Positions 26,560 through 34,646 of a stretch of DNA of 64,000 nucleotides are shown here, piece by piece; positions within the stretch are counted from its first letter, which is position 1; each line of letters starts with the position of its first letter. Made by a program: the position numbers and the translations under genes. The notes under the pieces were generated by a model. The model was not told the DNA's origin. It was given only the letters and a program-made list of their open reading frames with translations, and did not search any database. This DNA comes from Streptomyces sp. SID8374 (GTDB lineage: Bacteria; Actinomycetota; Actinomycetes; Streptomycetales; Streptomycetaceae): positions 2,232,001-2,296,000 of the forward strand of contig NZ_WWGH01000001.1 of the NCBI RefSeq assembly GCF_009865135.1. The letters are read 5' to 3'.

Positions 26560-27635
26560 GAGGCCGCTCCGGAGGGCCCGTAGGTGGGGTCCGCCGTGAC
26601 CGCCCCCTCCGCGAGCGCCCGGTCCACCTCGTCCGGGACGGGCATGGCGGAGGAGCAGGCGATGCGGGAGGCGACGATGGCCCCGGCGGCGTTGGCGTAC
26701 CGCATGATCCGGGCGATGTCCCAGCCGGCCAGCAGCCCGTGGCAGAGCGCCCCGCCGAACGCGTCCCCGGCGCCGAGCCCGTTGACGACCTCCACCGGCA
26801 GTGGCTCCACATCGGCGGTGGAGCCGTCGCGGTGGACGGCCAGGACACCCTTCGGCCCCTGCTTGACGACGGCGAGCTCCACCCCGGCCGCGAGCAGGGC
26901 GCGGGCGGCGGCGTGCGGTTCGCGCTCGCCGGTGGCGATCTCGCACTCATCGATGTTGCCGACGGCGACGGTGGCGTGGGCGAGCGCTTCCCGGTAGCGG
27001 GCGGGCGCCACGGAGCTGTGGTCTCCGCCGTCCCAGAACATGGGCCGCCAGTCGAGATCGAACACGGTCGCGGTACGGGGCTCCCGGGCCGGGTCCTCGC
27101 TACGGGCACTCTCACGGCGGGCACTGTCGCTGCGGGCGCTCCCGCCACGGGCACTCTCGCTGCGGGCCCGGAGCGCCGTCAGCGTCGCGGCGCGGCTGGG
27201 CTCGGCGCTCAGCCCGGTGCCGGTCATCCAGAAGATCCGCGCATCGCGCACCGCGTCCAGGTCGACTTCCGACGGGTGGATCTCCAGATCGGGCGCCTTG
27301 GGCTGCCGGTAGAAGTAGAGGGGGAAGTCGTCCGGCGGGAAGATCTCGCAGAAGGTGACCGGGGTCGGATACGCCTCGACCTCCGTCACCCACCGGTCGT
27401 CCACCCCGAAGCCCCGCAGCTCCTGGTGGAGGTACTCCCCGAAGGCGTCCCGGCCGGTCCGGGTGATCACCGCCGTCCGCCGCCCCAGCCGCGCCGCCGC
27501 CACCGCGACGTTCGTCGGGGAGCCGCCGAGGAACTTGCCGAACGTCTCGACCCGGGCGAGCGGCACACCGATGTCCAGGGGGTAGAGGTCCACCCCGATC
27601 CGCCCCATGGTGATCACGTCGTACGGCTCAGGCAT
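26556..27635 (-). CDS. iolC: 5-dehydro-2-deoxygluconokinase (IolC)
   Basis: A 359-residue PfkB-family sugar kinase. VITMGRIGVDLYP and KFLGGSPTNVAVAAARLG are the N-terminal PfkB signature; NGLGAGDAFGGAL carries the catalytic Asp and anion hole. It phosphorylates 5-dehydro-2-deoxygluconate. AAGGG six bases before the ATG at 27635 supports that start over the ATG at 27641. Around residues 158-177 a Ser-Ala-Arg repeat, absent from ordinary IolC, interrupts the fold between TATVFDLDWRP and the preceding helix. The gene leads the minus-strand iol operon and overlaps the next gene by ATGA. Confidence 0.94.
   Translation of the reverse strand: MPEPYDVITMGRIGVDLYPLDIGVPLARVETFGKFLGGSPTNVAVAAARLGRRTAVITRTGRDAFGEYLHQELRGFGVDDRWVTEVEAYPTPVTFCEIFPPDDFPLYFYRQPKAPDLEIHPSEVDLDAVRDARIFWMTGTGLSAEPSRAATLTALRARSESARGGSARSDSARRESARSEDPAREPRTATVFDLDWRPMFWDGGDHSSVAPARYREALAHATVAVGNIDECEIATGEREPHAAARALLAAGVELAVVKQGPKGVLAVHRDGSTADVEPLPVEVVNGLGAGDAFGGALCHGLLAGWDIARIMRYANAAGAIVASRIACSSAMPVPDEVDRALAEGAVTADPTYGPSGAAS
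27104..27163. repeat. 15-bp tandem repeat inside iolC
   Basis: Four units (27104-27118, 27119-27133, 27134-27148, 27149-27163) begin GGGCACTC or a close variant. They encode the pentapeptide repeat SAR-x-x. The unit length keeps iolC in frame. Confidence 0.8.
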
Positions 27636-27697
27636 GCGCATCCCTTCGACCCACCGGCGCGACCCACGGCTCTGCCCACCGGTGGCCGGCTGATCCA

Positions 27698-27727
27698 GGT
27701 CTAGTCCCCTCCCGGGAACCCTGTCAA
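27698..27727 (-). promoter_or_regulatory. Promoter of the iolC operon
   Basis: On the minus strand TTGACA (27727-27722), an 18-bp spacer and TAGACC (27703-27698) match a vegetative actinobacterial promoter. The -10 lies about 62 bp before the iolC start. Confidence 0.65.
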
Positions 27728-27732
27728 CATTT

Positions 27733-27769
27733 TGTCCGGACATTCGGACGAACTCTTGACACTCGTCCG
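27733..27769. promoter_or_regulatory. Candidate operators in the iolC/iolE-like divergent region
   Basis: TGTCCGGACA (27733-27742) is a perfect palindrome abutting the minus-strand promoter. CGGACGA (27745-27751) and TCGTCCG (27763-27769) are an inverted repeat that brackets a plus-strand TTGACA at 27756-27761. One regulator could control both divergent units; none is encoded nearby. Confidence 0.6.
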
Positions 27770-27792
27770 CACGGGCCACGACGCTGGGCGAT

Positions 27793-28707
27793 ATGACCCC
27801 CTCCGCACCCTCTTCGGCCCGCATCCGTATCGGCTCGGCTCCCGACTCGTGGGGGGTGTGGTTCCCCGACGACCCGCGGCAGGTGCCCTGGCAGCGCTTC
27901 CTCGACGAGGTGGCCGAGGCCGGGTACGCGTGGATCGAACTCGGTCCGTACGGCTATCTCCCCACCGATCCGGCCCGGCTGACGGACGAGACCCGCAGCC
28001 GTGGGCTGACCGTATCCGCCGGCACCGTCTTCACCGGATTGCACCACGGGCCCGATGTCTGGGACCGGACCTGGGCACATGTCGCCGACATCGCCGAACT
28101 GACCCGGGCCATGGGCGCCGAACACCTCGTCGTCATCCCCTCCTTCTGGCGCGACGACAAGACCGGCGAGGTGCTGGAGGACCGCACGCTCACGCCCGCG
28201 CAGTGGCGGGACCTGACGACCCAGACGGAGCGGCTCGGCCGGGAGGTCCGGGACCGCTACGGGCTCCGCATCGTCGTCCACCCGCACGCGGACACCCACA
28301 TCGACAGCGAGGAGAACGTCAACCGCTTCCTCGACGCCACCGACCCCTCCCTCGTGTCGCTCTGCCTGGACACCGGGCACTACGCCTACTGCGGCGGCGA
28401 CAGCGTCAAGCTCATCGAGACGTACGGGGAGCGCATCGGCTACCTCCACCTGAAGCAGGTCGACCCCGAGATCCTGGCGGCGGTGGTGGCGGACGAGGTC
28501 CCGTTCGGCCCGGCCGTGGCACGGGGCGTGATGTGCGAACCGCCCGGTGGCGTACCCGCTTTGGAACCGGTCCTGGATGCGGCGCGCGCCCTGGACGTCG
28601 ACCTGTTCGCGATCGTGGAGCAGGACATGTACCCGTGCGACCCGGACAAGCCGCTTCCGATCGCGCGCCGCACCCGCGAGTTCCTCCGCTCCTGCGGACG
28701 GCCCTGA
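27793..28707 (+). CDS. IolE/IolI-like sugar phosphate isomerase/epimerase
   Basis: A 304-residue TIM-barrel of the xylose isomerase-like/AP-endonuclease 2 superfamily. GSAPDSWGVWFPDDP near the N-terminus is typical of inosose dehydratases and isomerases. Metal ligands are seen in IVVHPHADTH, LCLDTGHYAY, YLHLKQVDP and AIVEQDMYP. It is likely to act on 2-keto-myo-inositol, either as IolE dehydratase or IolI isomerase; sequence alone does not decide between them. It diverges from iolC across 157 bp that contain both promoters. The first in-frame ATG at 27793 gives an ordinary length. Confidence 0.85.
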   Translation: MTPSAPSSARIRIGSAPDSWGVWFPDDPRQVPWQRFLDEVAEAGYAWIELGPYGYLPTDPARLTDETRSRGLTVSAGTVFTGLHHGPDVWDRTWAHVADIAELTRAMGAEHLVVIPSFWRDDKTGEVLEDRTLTPAQWRDLTTQTERLGREVRDRYGLRIVVHPHADTHIDSEENVNRFLDATDPSLVSLCLDTGHYAYCGGDSVKLIETYGERIGYLHLKQVDPEILAAVVADEVPFGPAVARGVMCEPPGGVPALEPVLDAARALDVDLFAIVEQDMYPCDPDKPLPIARRTREFLRSCGRP

Positions 28708-28715
28708 CCGCCGGG

Positions 28716-29228
28716 TCACACCCCCGTACGCCCGTCGATGCGCTCACGGATCAGGTCGGCGTGCCCGCAGTGGCGCGCGTACTCGGCGATCATGTGCGTG
28801 TAGATCCAGCGCAGCGTCACCTCCCCGCCCATGAAGGGGCTGGTGTCGTCGAGTCCCCGCCCCGCGCAGTTCTCCCGGCCCCGCCGGACCTCCTCCTCCC
28901 ACACCGCCACCGCCCTCTCGTACGTGGCGTCCTCGGCGAGCTCGAACCCACCGGTGTGCCTGCTCCCCTCGTCGGCGGGGGCGAACAGCGGCGGAACGCC
29001 CTCCTGTACGAGGACCTGCCGGAACCAGGTCCGCTCCACGGCCGCAGCGTGCTGGACCAGGCCGAGCAAGGTGATCGACGAGGGCGCCGCTGAGGCCTCA
29101 CGGAGCCGCTCCTCGGGCAACTCCGCGCATTTCTGGGCGAGGGTGGCGCGGTAGAAGTCGAGCCAGCTCTCCAGAGAGGTGCGCTCGTCGGCGACCAACG
29201 GGGGCATCGGACGTTCGGAAGTGCTCAT
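28716..29228 (-). CDS. DinB family protein (DUF664)
   Basis: A 170-residue four-helix-bundle protein. [39 protein letters not shown] and [25 protein letters not shown] supply the conserved His residues of the DinB metal site: one His in LLGLVQH and two in [10 protein letters not shown]. Many actinobacterial DinB proteins are mycothiol-dependent S-transferases, but the substrate here is unknown. Convergent with the IolE-like gene (8-bp gap). The ATG at 29228 is used; 29234, 29237 and 29258 are in-frame alternatives. Confidence 0.88.
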   Translation of the reverse strand: MSTSERPMPPLVADERTSLESWLDFYRATLAQKCAELPEERLREASAAPSSITLLGLVQHAAAVERTWFRQVLVQEGVPPLFAPADEGSRHTGGFELAEDATYERAVAVWEEEVRRGRENCAGRGLDDTSPFMGGEVTLRWIYTHMIAEYARHCGHADLIRERIDGRTGV

Positions 29229-29430
29229 GGCCATCATCGTGGCATCCGGGTCTGACATCGGCCGGACGGTGAGGCGCACGCCGCTGCTCTCACCCCTTCT
29301 GTCACACCGGTAACCGTTTCGCCACACATATCTCCGTTACGCGGGTTTTCCGTCACAGGCGTACAACAGCCCCACCCCGCCTGCCGTTCGATGTCGTTCA
29401 ACCGGGCGCAGGCTGCGTGATCACCGGAGC

Positions 29431-29469
29431 AGAACCGGCAGAGAGAACCGGCGGACAGAACCGGTCAGA
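29431..29469 (+). repeat. Three 13-bp direct repeats before a small HTH gene
   Basis: AGAACCGG starts units at 29431, 29444 and 29457, an exact 13-bp spacing, with the last unit 27 bp before the HTH start codon. They are in the position of an operator or promoter spacer. Confidence 0.7.
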
Positions 29470-29496
29470 ACAGAGCAGCGCAGAGAGGTGTCACGG

Positions 29497-29688
29497 ATGA
29501 CGGACAGAACACTCTGGTCCTACAAGGACATTGCCGCCCACATCCAGGTCCAGCCGGACACCGTCCGCTCCTATCGCAAACACGGCCTCCTCCCGCCGCC
29601 CGACCAGGTGAAGAACGGAAAGCCGTACTGGTACGGCGACACCGTCCGCGCCTGGGTCGCCTCCCGCCCCCGCAACCGGGGCCGCTGA
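29497..29688 (+). CDS. Small MerR/AlpA-like winged-helix DNA-binding protein
   Basis: A 63-residue protein. LWSYKDIAAHIQVQPDTVRSYRKHGLLPPPD is a complete MerR-type helix-turn-helix; YWYGDTVRAWVASRPRNRGR is the wing and basic tail. There is no effector domain, so it is like Xis/AlpA excisionases or stand-alone regulators. GAGAGG eight bases upstream supports the ATG at 29497 over the GTG at 29488. The 13-bp direct repeats just upstream are plausible autoregulatory sites. It sits alone between a DinB gene and a convergent methyltransferase, with no other mobile-element genes nearby. Confidence 0.85.
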   Translation: MTDRTLWSYKDIAAHIQVQPDTVRSYRKHGLLPPPDQVKNGKPYWYGDTVRAWVASRPRNRGR

Positions 29689-29712
29689 CCCGGGGCCGTC
29701 GGCACACGGCCC

Positions 29713-30498
29713 CTACGGTCGGGGCGCCTTGCGGAACAGTGCCGCCCAGAGGAAGGACTCACCGAAGACCGGAGATCCGGGCGCCTCGTCGCGCATCCGG
29801 CGCAGTTCGATCTCCTCCAGGCCGGAGAAGATGTCGCGCAACTCCTCGGAGGTGTAGGCGAGTCCGCCGCCCAGGTCCCCCCGGCGGTAGAGCTCCGCGT
29901 CCGGCAGCTCGGAGCCCATGCCGCCCTCCCCCGCCGCGAAGCAGGTGAGCGTGAAGTGGCCGCCGGGGGCGAGGCAGCGGTCGAGGAGAGCGAGGTAGCT
30001 GATACGCCGGTGGGGCGGCAGGTGGTGGAAGCAACCGGAGTCATGGATCAGGTCGTACGGCCCGGCCAACTCCGCCCCACCCGCCCCACTCGCCTCGTCG
30101 GCCCCAGCCGCCCCGCCCGATGTCAGGACGAAGGCGTCCCCGCGGTGGAACCGGGCCTTGATCCCCGAGGCCTCCGCGCGCTCCTCGGCCCAGGCGATCG
30201 CGGCCGGGGAGAGGTCGATCGCGTCGACGTCGAAGCCGAGCGAGGCCAGCGCGTGCGTGTTGCGCCCGGGGCCGCAGCCCAGGTCGAGTGCGCGGCCCGG
30301 GGCGACCAGCCCCCGGTCGACGTACGAGACGAGGTTCTCGTCGGGCTTGTCGACGAAGAAGGGCACCGGCTTCGAGCGGTCCCCGTAGAAGCCGTCCCAC
30401 CATGAGCCGGCGTCGGCGGTCCAGCGGTGCGCTTCGGGCGCGAACAGGTCGTCCAGGAGCGTCATTACGTCGTCCGTCGTGCGGATGTTCCGGTCCAT
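29713..30498 (-). CDS. Class I SAM-dependent methyltransferase
   Basis: A 261-residue methyltransferase. ALDLGCGPGRNTHALASLGF is SAM motif I, DVDAIDLSPAAIAWAEERA motif II, and YDLIHDSGCFHHLPPHRRISYL motif IV/post-I, as in the TehB/thiopurine methyltransferase-like group. A Gly/Ala/Glu-rich insertion (about residues 125-145) precedes motif IV. FTLTCFAAGEGGMGSELPD resembles the small-molecule methyltransferases that act on chlorinated or thiol compounds, but the substrate cannot be named. It is convergent with the small HTH gene. Confidence 0.9.
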   Translation of the reverse strand: MDRNIRTTDDVMTLLDDLFAPEAHRWTADAGSWWDGFYGDRSKPVPFFVDKPDENLVSYVDRGLVAPGRALDLGCGPGRNTHALASLGFDVDAIDLSPAAIAWAEERAEASGIKARFHRGDAFVLTSGGAAGADEASGAGGAELAGPYDLIHDSGCFHHLPPHRRISYLALLDRCLAPGGHFTLTCFAAGEGGMGSELPDAELYRRGDLGGGLAYTSEELRDIFSGLEEIELRRMRDEAPGSPVFGESFLWAALFRKAPRP

Positions 30499-30741
30499 CC
30501 GGCCCCCTTTCCCTCTGCGCCAATTTTATAGGTCAGACGAGAGAAATCCCAGGTCAGAGCCGTTTTGACGATCGCTTCGAGGGCTCCTGACGGGTCCATG
30601 GCCAGGAGGGTGACCCCACCCCCTCCCGCCCGGCGGCCAGGTCCTCCGCGCGGCCCTCACGGCCCGTCAAGGGGCCCTCCACGGCCGACCCGAGGCCCTT
30701 TTCCCAGCGGATCCCGGGCCGGCCGCAGAGCCGTCGTACGC

Positions 30742-33135
30742 CTACGCCCCCGTGGTGACCTTCTCCCCGTCCCGGGCCGCCTCGTCCGGTATCTCCCCGT
30801 CGGCCGTGGGCTCTCCCGGGCCGCCGGGCCCACCCTTCGTACCGGCTCCGGCCGGGGCCGACTCCCCTTCGCTGATGCCGAACCTCTGGTGGAAGGCGCG
30901 CAGCGGCCTGGGCGCCCACCAGGTGGCGCGGCCCGTCAGCTTCATCACCGCGGGGACCAGCAGGCTGCGGACCACCATGGCGTCCATCAGGACGGCGAGG
31001 GCGATCCCGAGCCCCAGCATCTTGGTGTTGGTGACCCGTGAGGTGCCGATGGCGACCATCACGACCGCGAGGATCACTGCGGCCGCGGTGATCAGTCCGC
31101 CGGTGCGGGACAGTCCGAAGGTGACCGAGCGTTCGTGGTCGCCGGTGCGGTCGTACTCCTCCTTGATCCGGGAGAGCAGGAAGACCCCGTAGTCCATGGA
31201 GAGGCCGAAGGCCACGCAGAACATCAGGACGGGCAGGGTCGTCTCGATGTCCCCGGTACTGGTGAAGGCGAGGATCCCGGAGAGGTTCCCGTCCTGGAAG
31301 ACCCAGACCACCGCACCGAACATCGCCGTCAGGCTGAGGGCGTTGAGCGCGACCGCCTGGATCGGGATGAGCACGCTGCCGGTGAGCAGGAAGACCAGGA
31401 GCAGCGTCACCACGACGATGATGGCGATCGCCCACGGCAACCGGTCCGCGATGGCGTCCTTGGAGTCGACGAGGACCGCCGCCGTGCCCGTCACCGAGGT
31501 GTCGAAGGAGTCGGCGGGCATCGTGCGCAGGTCCCGTACGAGCTGCTGGGTCTCCTCCCCGACCGCCTCGCCGTCCGGCAGCACGCTGAAGTACGCGGTC
31601 GAGTCCGCCGCGACCGGGCCGTCGACGCGCAGCACGCCCGGGACCTTCTCGATCCGGTCCTTGAGGGCCGCGTACGCGGCGGGCGTCCCCTCCCCCTCGA
31701 CCAGCATCTCCAGGCCGCCGCTCGGGCTGCCGGGGAAGCCGTCCCGTATGTGCTCCTGGACCACGCGGGACTCGGCACCGACGGGGAGCTGGCGGTCGTC
31801 CGCCGTACCGAACTTGACGCCGAGGAAGGGCAGTCCGAGGAGGACGAGCCCCACCGTGGTGACGATGGCGAAGACCGGCGCCCGGCGCATCACCAGCCCG
31901 GCGAAGCGCGCCCACCCCCTGCCGGACTGCCCGGCAGCGGCTTCCGTCCGCTTCCCGCGGCGCAGCAGTCGGCGCAGGTCCAGCGCGTTGACCCGGGGGC
32001 CCAGCAGCATGAGCGCGGCGGGCAGCAGGATCAGTGCGGCGGCCGCGGCCAGCAGGACCACGGCGATCCCGGCGTAGGCGAAGGACCGCAGGAAGTACTG
32101 CGGGAAGACGAGCATCGCCGACAGGGAGACGGCGACGGTGAGCGCGGAGAAGAGGACCGTGCGCCCGGCCGTGCGCAGCGTGGTGCCGACCGCCGTCCGG
32201 GTATCGGCCCCGGTGTCCAGCTCCTCGCGGAAGCGGCGGACGATGAACAGCGCGTAGTCGATGGCGAGTCCGAGGCCGAGGGCCGTGGTGAGGTTCATGG
32301 CGAAGACCGAGACGTCGGTGAACTCGGTCAGTCCGCGCAGCACGGCGTTGGTGCCGAGGATCGCGACGATGCCGACGAGGAGCGGCAGCATGGCGGCGAT
32401 CGCGCTGCCGAAGACCATGACGAGCAGGACGAGCGTCACCGGCAGGGCGATGAGCTCGGCCCGCAGCAGGTCCTCCTGGATGATCGTCTGCATCTCGTGC
32501 TGGACGGCGACGGGTCCGCCGACCGAGACCTTCACCGGGCCGCTCTCCCCGGCGAAGTCGGCAGCGATCCGTTCGAGCGTCTCGCCCGCCTCCGTCTCGT
32601 CGCCCCCTATCCGGGCCGCGATGAGCGCTTCGCGGCCGTCCTCGGCGCGCAGGGCCGGCGCCTTGGTCTGCCAGTACGAAGTGACTCCGGATATGTCCTG
32701 CTCGGCGGTGAGGCGCTCGGTGAGCCGTGCGGCCTCGGCTGCCACCGCCGGATCGTCGACGGAGGCGGCGCCGCTGTCCACCAGGAGGAGCAGGTTGGGC
32801 TGGGAGGCGGGGAACTCCCGCTCCAGCGCCTCGGTCGCGTAGGACGACTCGGCGTCGGGGGCCTGCCAGCCACCGCTGCCCATCCGGTCGGCCACCCCGC
32901 TCCCGGCGAACACGGCGAGGGCGGTGATCACCAGGGCGGCCAGCAGGGCGAGCCGCGGCCTGGCGGTGACGAACCGGGTCCAGCCTCCGACCGGCTGCGG
33001 ACCGGAGCGCCCGGATGAACGGGACGGCCCGGATGGTGCGGACGGCCCGGAGGACGCGGACGCTCCGGACCGAGCGGGTGGACCCGGCGGAGCGGACGGC
33101 CCGGCCGTACCGGGTGGACCGTTGACTTCGGACAT
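30742..33135 (-). CDS. MMPL/RND family transporter
   Basis: A 797-residue inner-membrane transporter with the RND plan: a first helix (ALLAALVITALAVFAGSGVADRM), a large extracellular domain, a six-helix bundle with GLGLAIDYALFIVRRFREEL, then a second extracellular domain and bundle with AFGLSMDYGVFLLSRIKEEYD. The paired G-x-x-x-DY motifs carry the proton-relay Asp-Tyr pairs of MmpL proteins. Such pumps export lipids or hydrophobic compounds. It diverges from a TetR regulator across a region with two operators and a promoter, which implies ligand-inducible efflux. The N-terminal 50 residues are Pro/Ser/Gly-rich. Confidence 0.95.
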   Translation of the reverse strand: MSEVNGPPGTAGPSAPPGPPARSGASASSGPSAPSGPSRSSGRSGPQPVGGWTRFVTARPRLALLAALVITALAVFAGSGVADRMGSGGWQAPDAESSYATEALEREFPASQPNLLLLVDSGAASVDDPAVAAEAARLTERLTAEQDISGVTSYWQTKAPALRAEDGREALIAARIGGDETEAGETLERIAADFAGESGPVKVSVGGPVAVQHEMQTIIQEDLLRAELIALPVTLVLLVMVFGSAIAAMLPLLVGIVAILGTNAVLRGLTEFTDVSVFAMNLTTALGLGLAIDYALFIVRRFREELDTGADTRTAVGTTLRTAGRTVLFSALTVAVSLSAMLVFPQYFLRSFAYAGIAVVLLAAAAALILLPAALMLLGPRVNALDLRRLLRRGKRTEAAAGQSGRGWARFAGLVMRRAPVFAIVTTVGLVLLGLPFLGVKFGTADDRQLPVGAESRVVQEHIRDGFPGSPSGGLEMLVEGEGTPAAYAALKDRIEKVPGVLRVDGPVAADSTAYFSVLPDGEAVGEETQQLVRDLRTMPADSFDTSVTGTAAVLVDSKDAIADRLPWAIAIIVVVTLLLVFLLTGSVLIPIQAVALNALSLTAMFGAVVWVFQDGNLSGILAFTSTGDIETTLPVLMFCVAFGLSMDYGVFLLSRIKEEYDRTGDHERSVTFGLSRTGGLITAAAVILAVVMVAIGTSRVTNTKMLGLGIALAVLMDAMVVRSLLVPAVMKLTGRATWWAPRPLRAFHQRFGISEGESAPAGAGTKGGPGGPGEPTADGEIPDEAARDGEKVTTGA

Positions 33136-33207
33136 GGTGCGGTGTCCCCTTCACCGAGACCCGGCGGCGCAGGGCAGCATGGGTCAGTCGTTGCCACTTA
33201 CACTGGC

Positions 33208-33231
33208 AAACACGAGTGATCGCTCGCGTTT
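33208..33231. promoter_or_regulatory. TetR operator 1
   Basis: AAACACGAGTGA/TCGCTCGCGTTT is a 24-bp palindrome with only two mismatched positions between its arms. It lies between the mmpL promoter and the mmpL start, where bound repressor would block transcription. Confidence 0.7.
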
Positions 33232-33236
33232 CCTTA

Positions 33237-33265
33237 GAATGCGAGTGAGCACTCGCGTTTGTCAA
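33237..33265. promoter_or_regulatory. TetR operator 2 overlapping the mmpL -35
   Basis: GCGAGTG-AG-CACTCGC (33241-33256) is a perfect 7-2-7 palindrome inside a longer repeat sharing the CGCGAGTGA half-site of operator 1. TTGACA on the minus strand (33265-33260) adjoins it and can be the mmpL -35. Confidence 0.7.
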
Positions 33266-33291
33266 ACGCATCAGGAAAGCTGGGGATTGTC

Positions 33292-34047
33292 GTGCCGGAG
33301 GCCAGAGCCAAGAAGGGCGCCGCAGAGGACGGCGCAGCCAGCAAACCCGCGACCGACGAGGCCGGCGGCACCGCAGGGCCGGAGGGCACCTCGGGGGCAC
33401 CCCGCCCGCGCCGCCGCCAGGCCCGTGGCGAAGCCCGTATCGCCCAGCTCCTCCAGGCGGCGGCCAGCGTCTTCTGCACCAGCGGCTACACCGCGTCCAG
33501 CACCAACGCCATCGCCCGCGAGGCCGGCGTCTCACCGGGCACGCTGTACCAGTTCTTCCCGAACAAGGAGGCCATCGCCGTAGAGCTCGGCGACCAGCTG
33601 CTCCACCGCTGGCGCGACACCTACGGGGCGGCCTTCACCCCGAGCCACCTCGAACTGCCCCTCGACCGGATGCTGGACGCCGTCCTCGACCCGCTGATCG
33701 CGTTCAACTGCGAGAACCCGGCGTTCTTCGTGCTGATGCACGGCTCGGAGATCCCCGGCCGGATCACCGAGGAGCACGACACCCTGCACACCGCCATGCT
33801 GAGCCGGGTCGAGGAGATCCTCCTCAGCTACCTCCCGGAGGTCCCCGCCCCCCAGGTCCACCGGGTCGCCGAGATGGCCTTCATGGTGTTCAAGGCGGGA
33901 CTCGACCTGATCATGGCCAAGGAGGGCGAGGAGCGCGAGGCCTACATCCGGGAGCTGAAGGCGGCCATGTACCGCTACCTGGACCCTCTGATCGGCGACG
34001 ACTCGCCTCACCTGGCCCCGCACGCCCGCGAGGGCCGGACCCTCTAG
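33292..34047 (+). CDS. TetR/AcrR family transcriptional regulator
   Basis: A 251-residue repressor. After an Ala/Lys/Glu-rich tail and PRPRRRQARGEARIAQLLQAA, the HTH is ASSTNAIAREAGVSPGTLYQFFPNKEAIAVELG, the classic TetR recognition-helix motif. The C-terminal two-thirds is the ligand domain, ending in a TetR_C pattern with ELKAAMYRYLDPLI. The GTG at 33292 with a GGGG motif upstream is chosen; a TTG at 33259 would place the start inside an operator. It diverges from the MMPL exporter and probably represses both genes through the two palindromes. Confidence 0.9.
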   Translation: MPEARAKKGAAEDGAASKPATDEAGGTAGPEGTSGAPRPRRRQARGEARIAQLLQAAASVFCTSGYTASSTNAIAREAGVSPGTLYQFFPNKEAIAVELGDQLLHRWRDTYGAAFTPSHLELPLDRMLDAVLDPLIAFNCENPAFFVLMHGSEIPGRITEEHDTLHTAMLSRVEEILLSYLPEVPAPQVHRVAEMAFMVFKAGLDLIMAKEGEEREAYIRELKAAMYRYLDPLIGDDSPHLAPHAREGRTL

Positions 34048-34139
34048 GGGCGAACCCCCTGGGAGCGGACCCCCAGGGACGAACCTCCTAGAACCGCGCC
34101 CCCCCGATCGGCAGCGCCTGGCGCGCCCCGATCTCACCC

Positions 34140-34159
34140 ATACCCCCTAGGGGTATAGT
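34140..34159 (+). promoter_or_regulatory. CsoR operator and promoter of copZA
   Basis: ATACCCCCTAGGGGTAT (34140-34156) is a G-tract palindrome of the CsoR copper-repressor type. TATAGT (34154-34159) overlaps its right edge as a -10 box. Copper would relieve repression of copZ-copA. Confidence 0.85.
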
Positions 34160-34233
34160 ATGGAGTCAGCGAGGCGCCCCGGGCACCCCTGTGGCCCCCC
34201 GCGCCACACTCGTACGCCGAAGAGGAGAACGCC

Positions 34234-34554
34234 ATGACCGCCGAGACCGAGCCCACCACCCAGTCCACCGGCTCCTGCTGCTCGCCCAGCGGTTCCTGCC
34301 ACGGCGGCGCCGCCGACGTACAGATCGAGTCGGCGGACTCGGTCACCACGGTGTACGAGGTGAAGGGCATGACCTGCGGCCACTGCGAAGGCGCCGTGTC
34401 GGAGGAGATCTCCGCGCTGGGCGGCGTGACGTCCGTCGAGGCCGTCGCCGCCACCGGCCGCGTCACCGTCTCCTCCAAGGCCCCGCTGGCCGAGGACGCC
34501 GTGCGCGCCGCCGTCGACGAGGCCGGTTACGAACTCGTCGGCCGGGCCGCCTGA
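34234..34554 (+). CDS. copZ: Copper chaperone CopZ (HMA domain)
   Basis: A 106-residue protein. TVYEVKGMTCGHCEGAVSEEI is the HMA domain with the copper-binding GMTCxxC motif, in the last 65 residues. The N-terminal tail has two additional Cys clusters (SCCSPSGSCHGG), which could bind extra copper or a partner. Cytosolic CopZ delivers Cu(I) to CopA or CsoR. AGGAG nine bases upstream supports the ATG at 34234. It lies 75 bp after the CsoR operator and 92 bp before copA. Confidence 0.94.
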   Translation: MTAETEPTTQSTGSCCSPSGSCHGGAADVQIESADSVTTVYEVKGMTCGHCEGAVSEEISALGGVTSVEAVAATGRVTVSSKAPLAEDAVRAAVDEAGYELVGRAA

Positions 34555-34646
34555 GCGCCGGCGCACCACCTTCTCCCCGTCGGGCCGGGCCCACCAGCAG
34601 ATACTGGTGAGGTACGGCCCGACCTGCGTTCCCCAGGAGTTCGGAC

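Noticed and set aside
33259..33291. A longer start (TTG at 33259) for the TetR regulator.
   Set aside because: It would place the coding start inside an operator and beside the divergent -35 element; GTG at 33292 has a better spaced purine-rich region.
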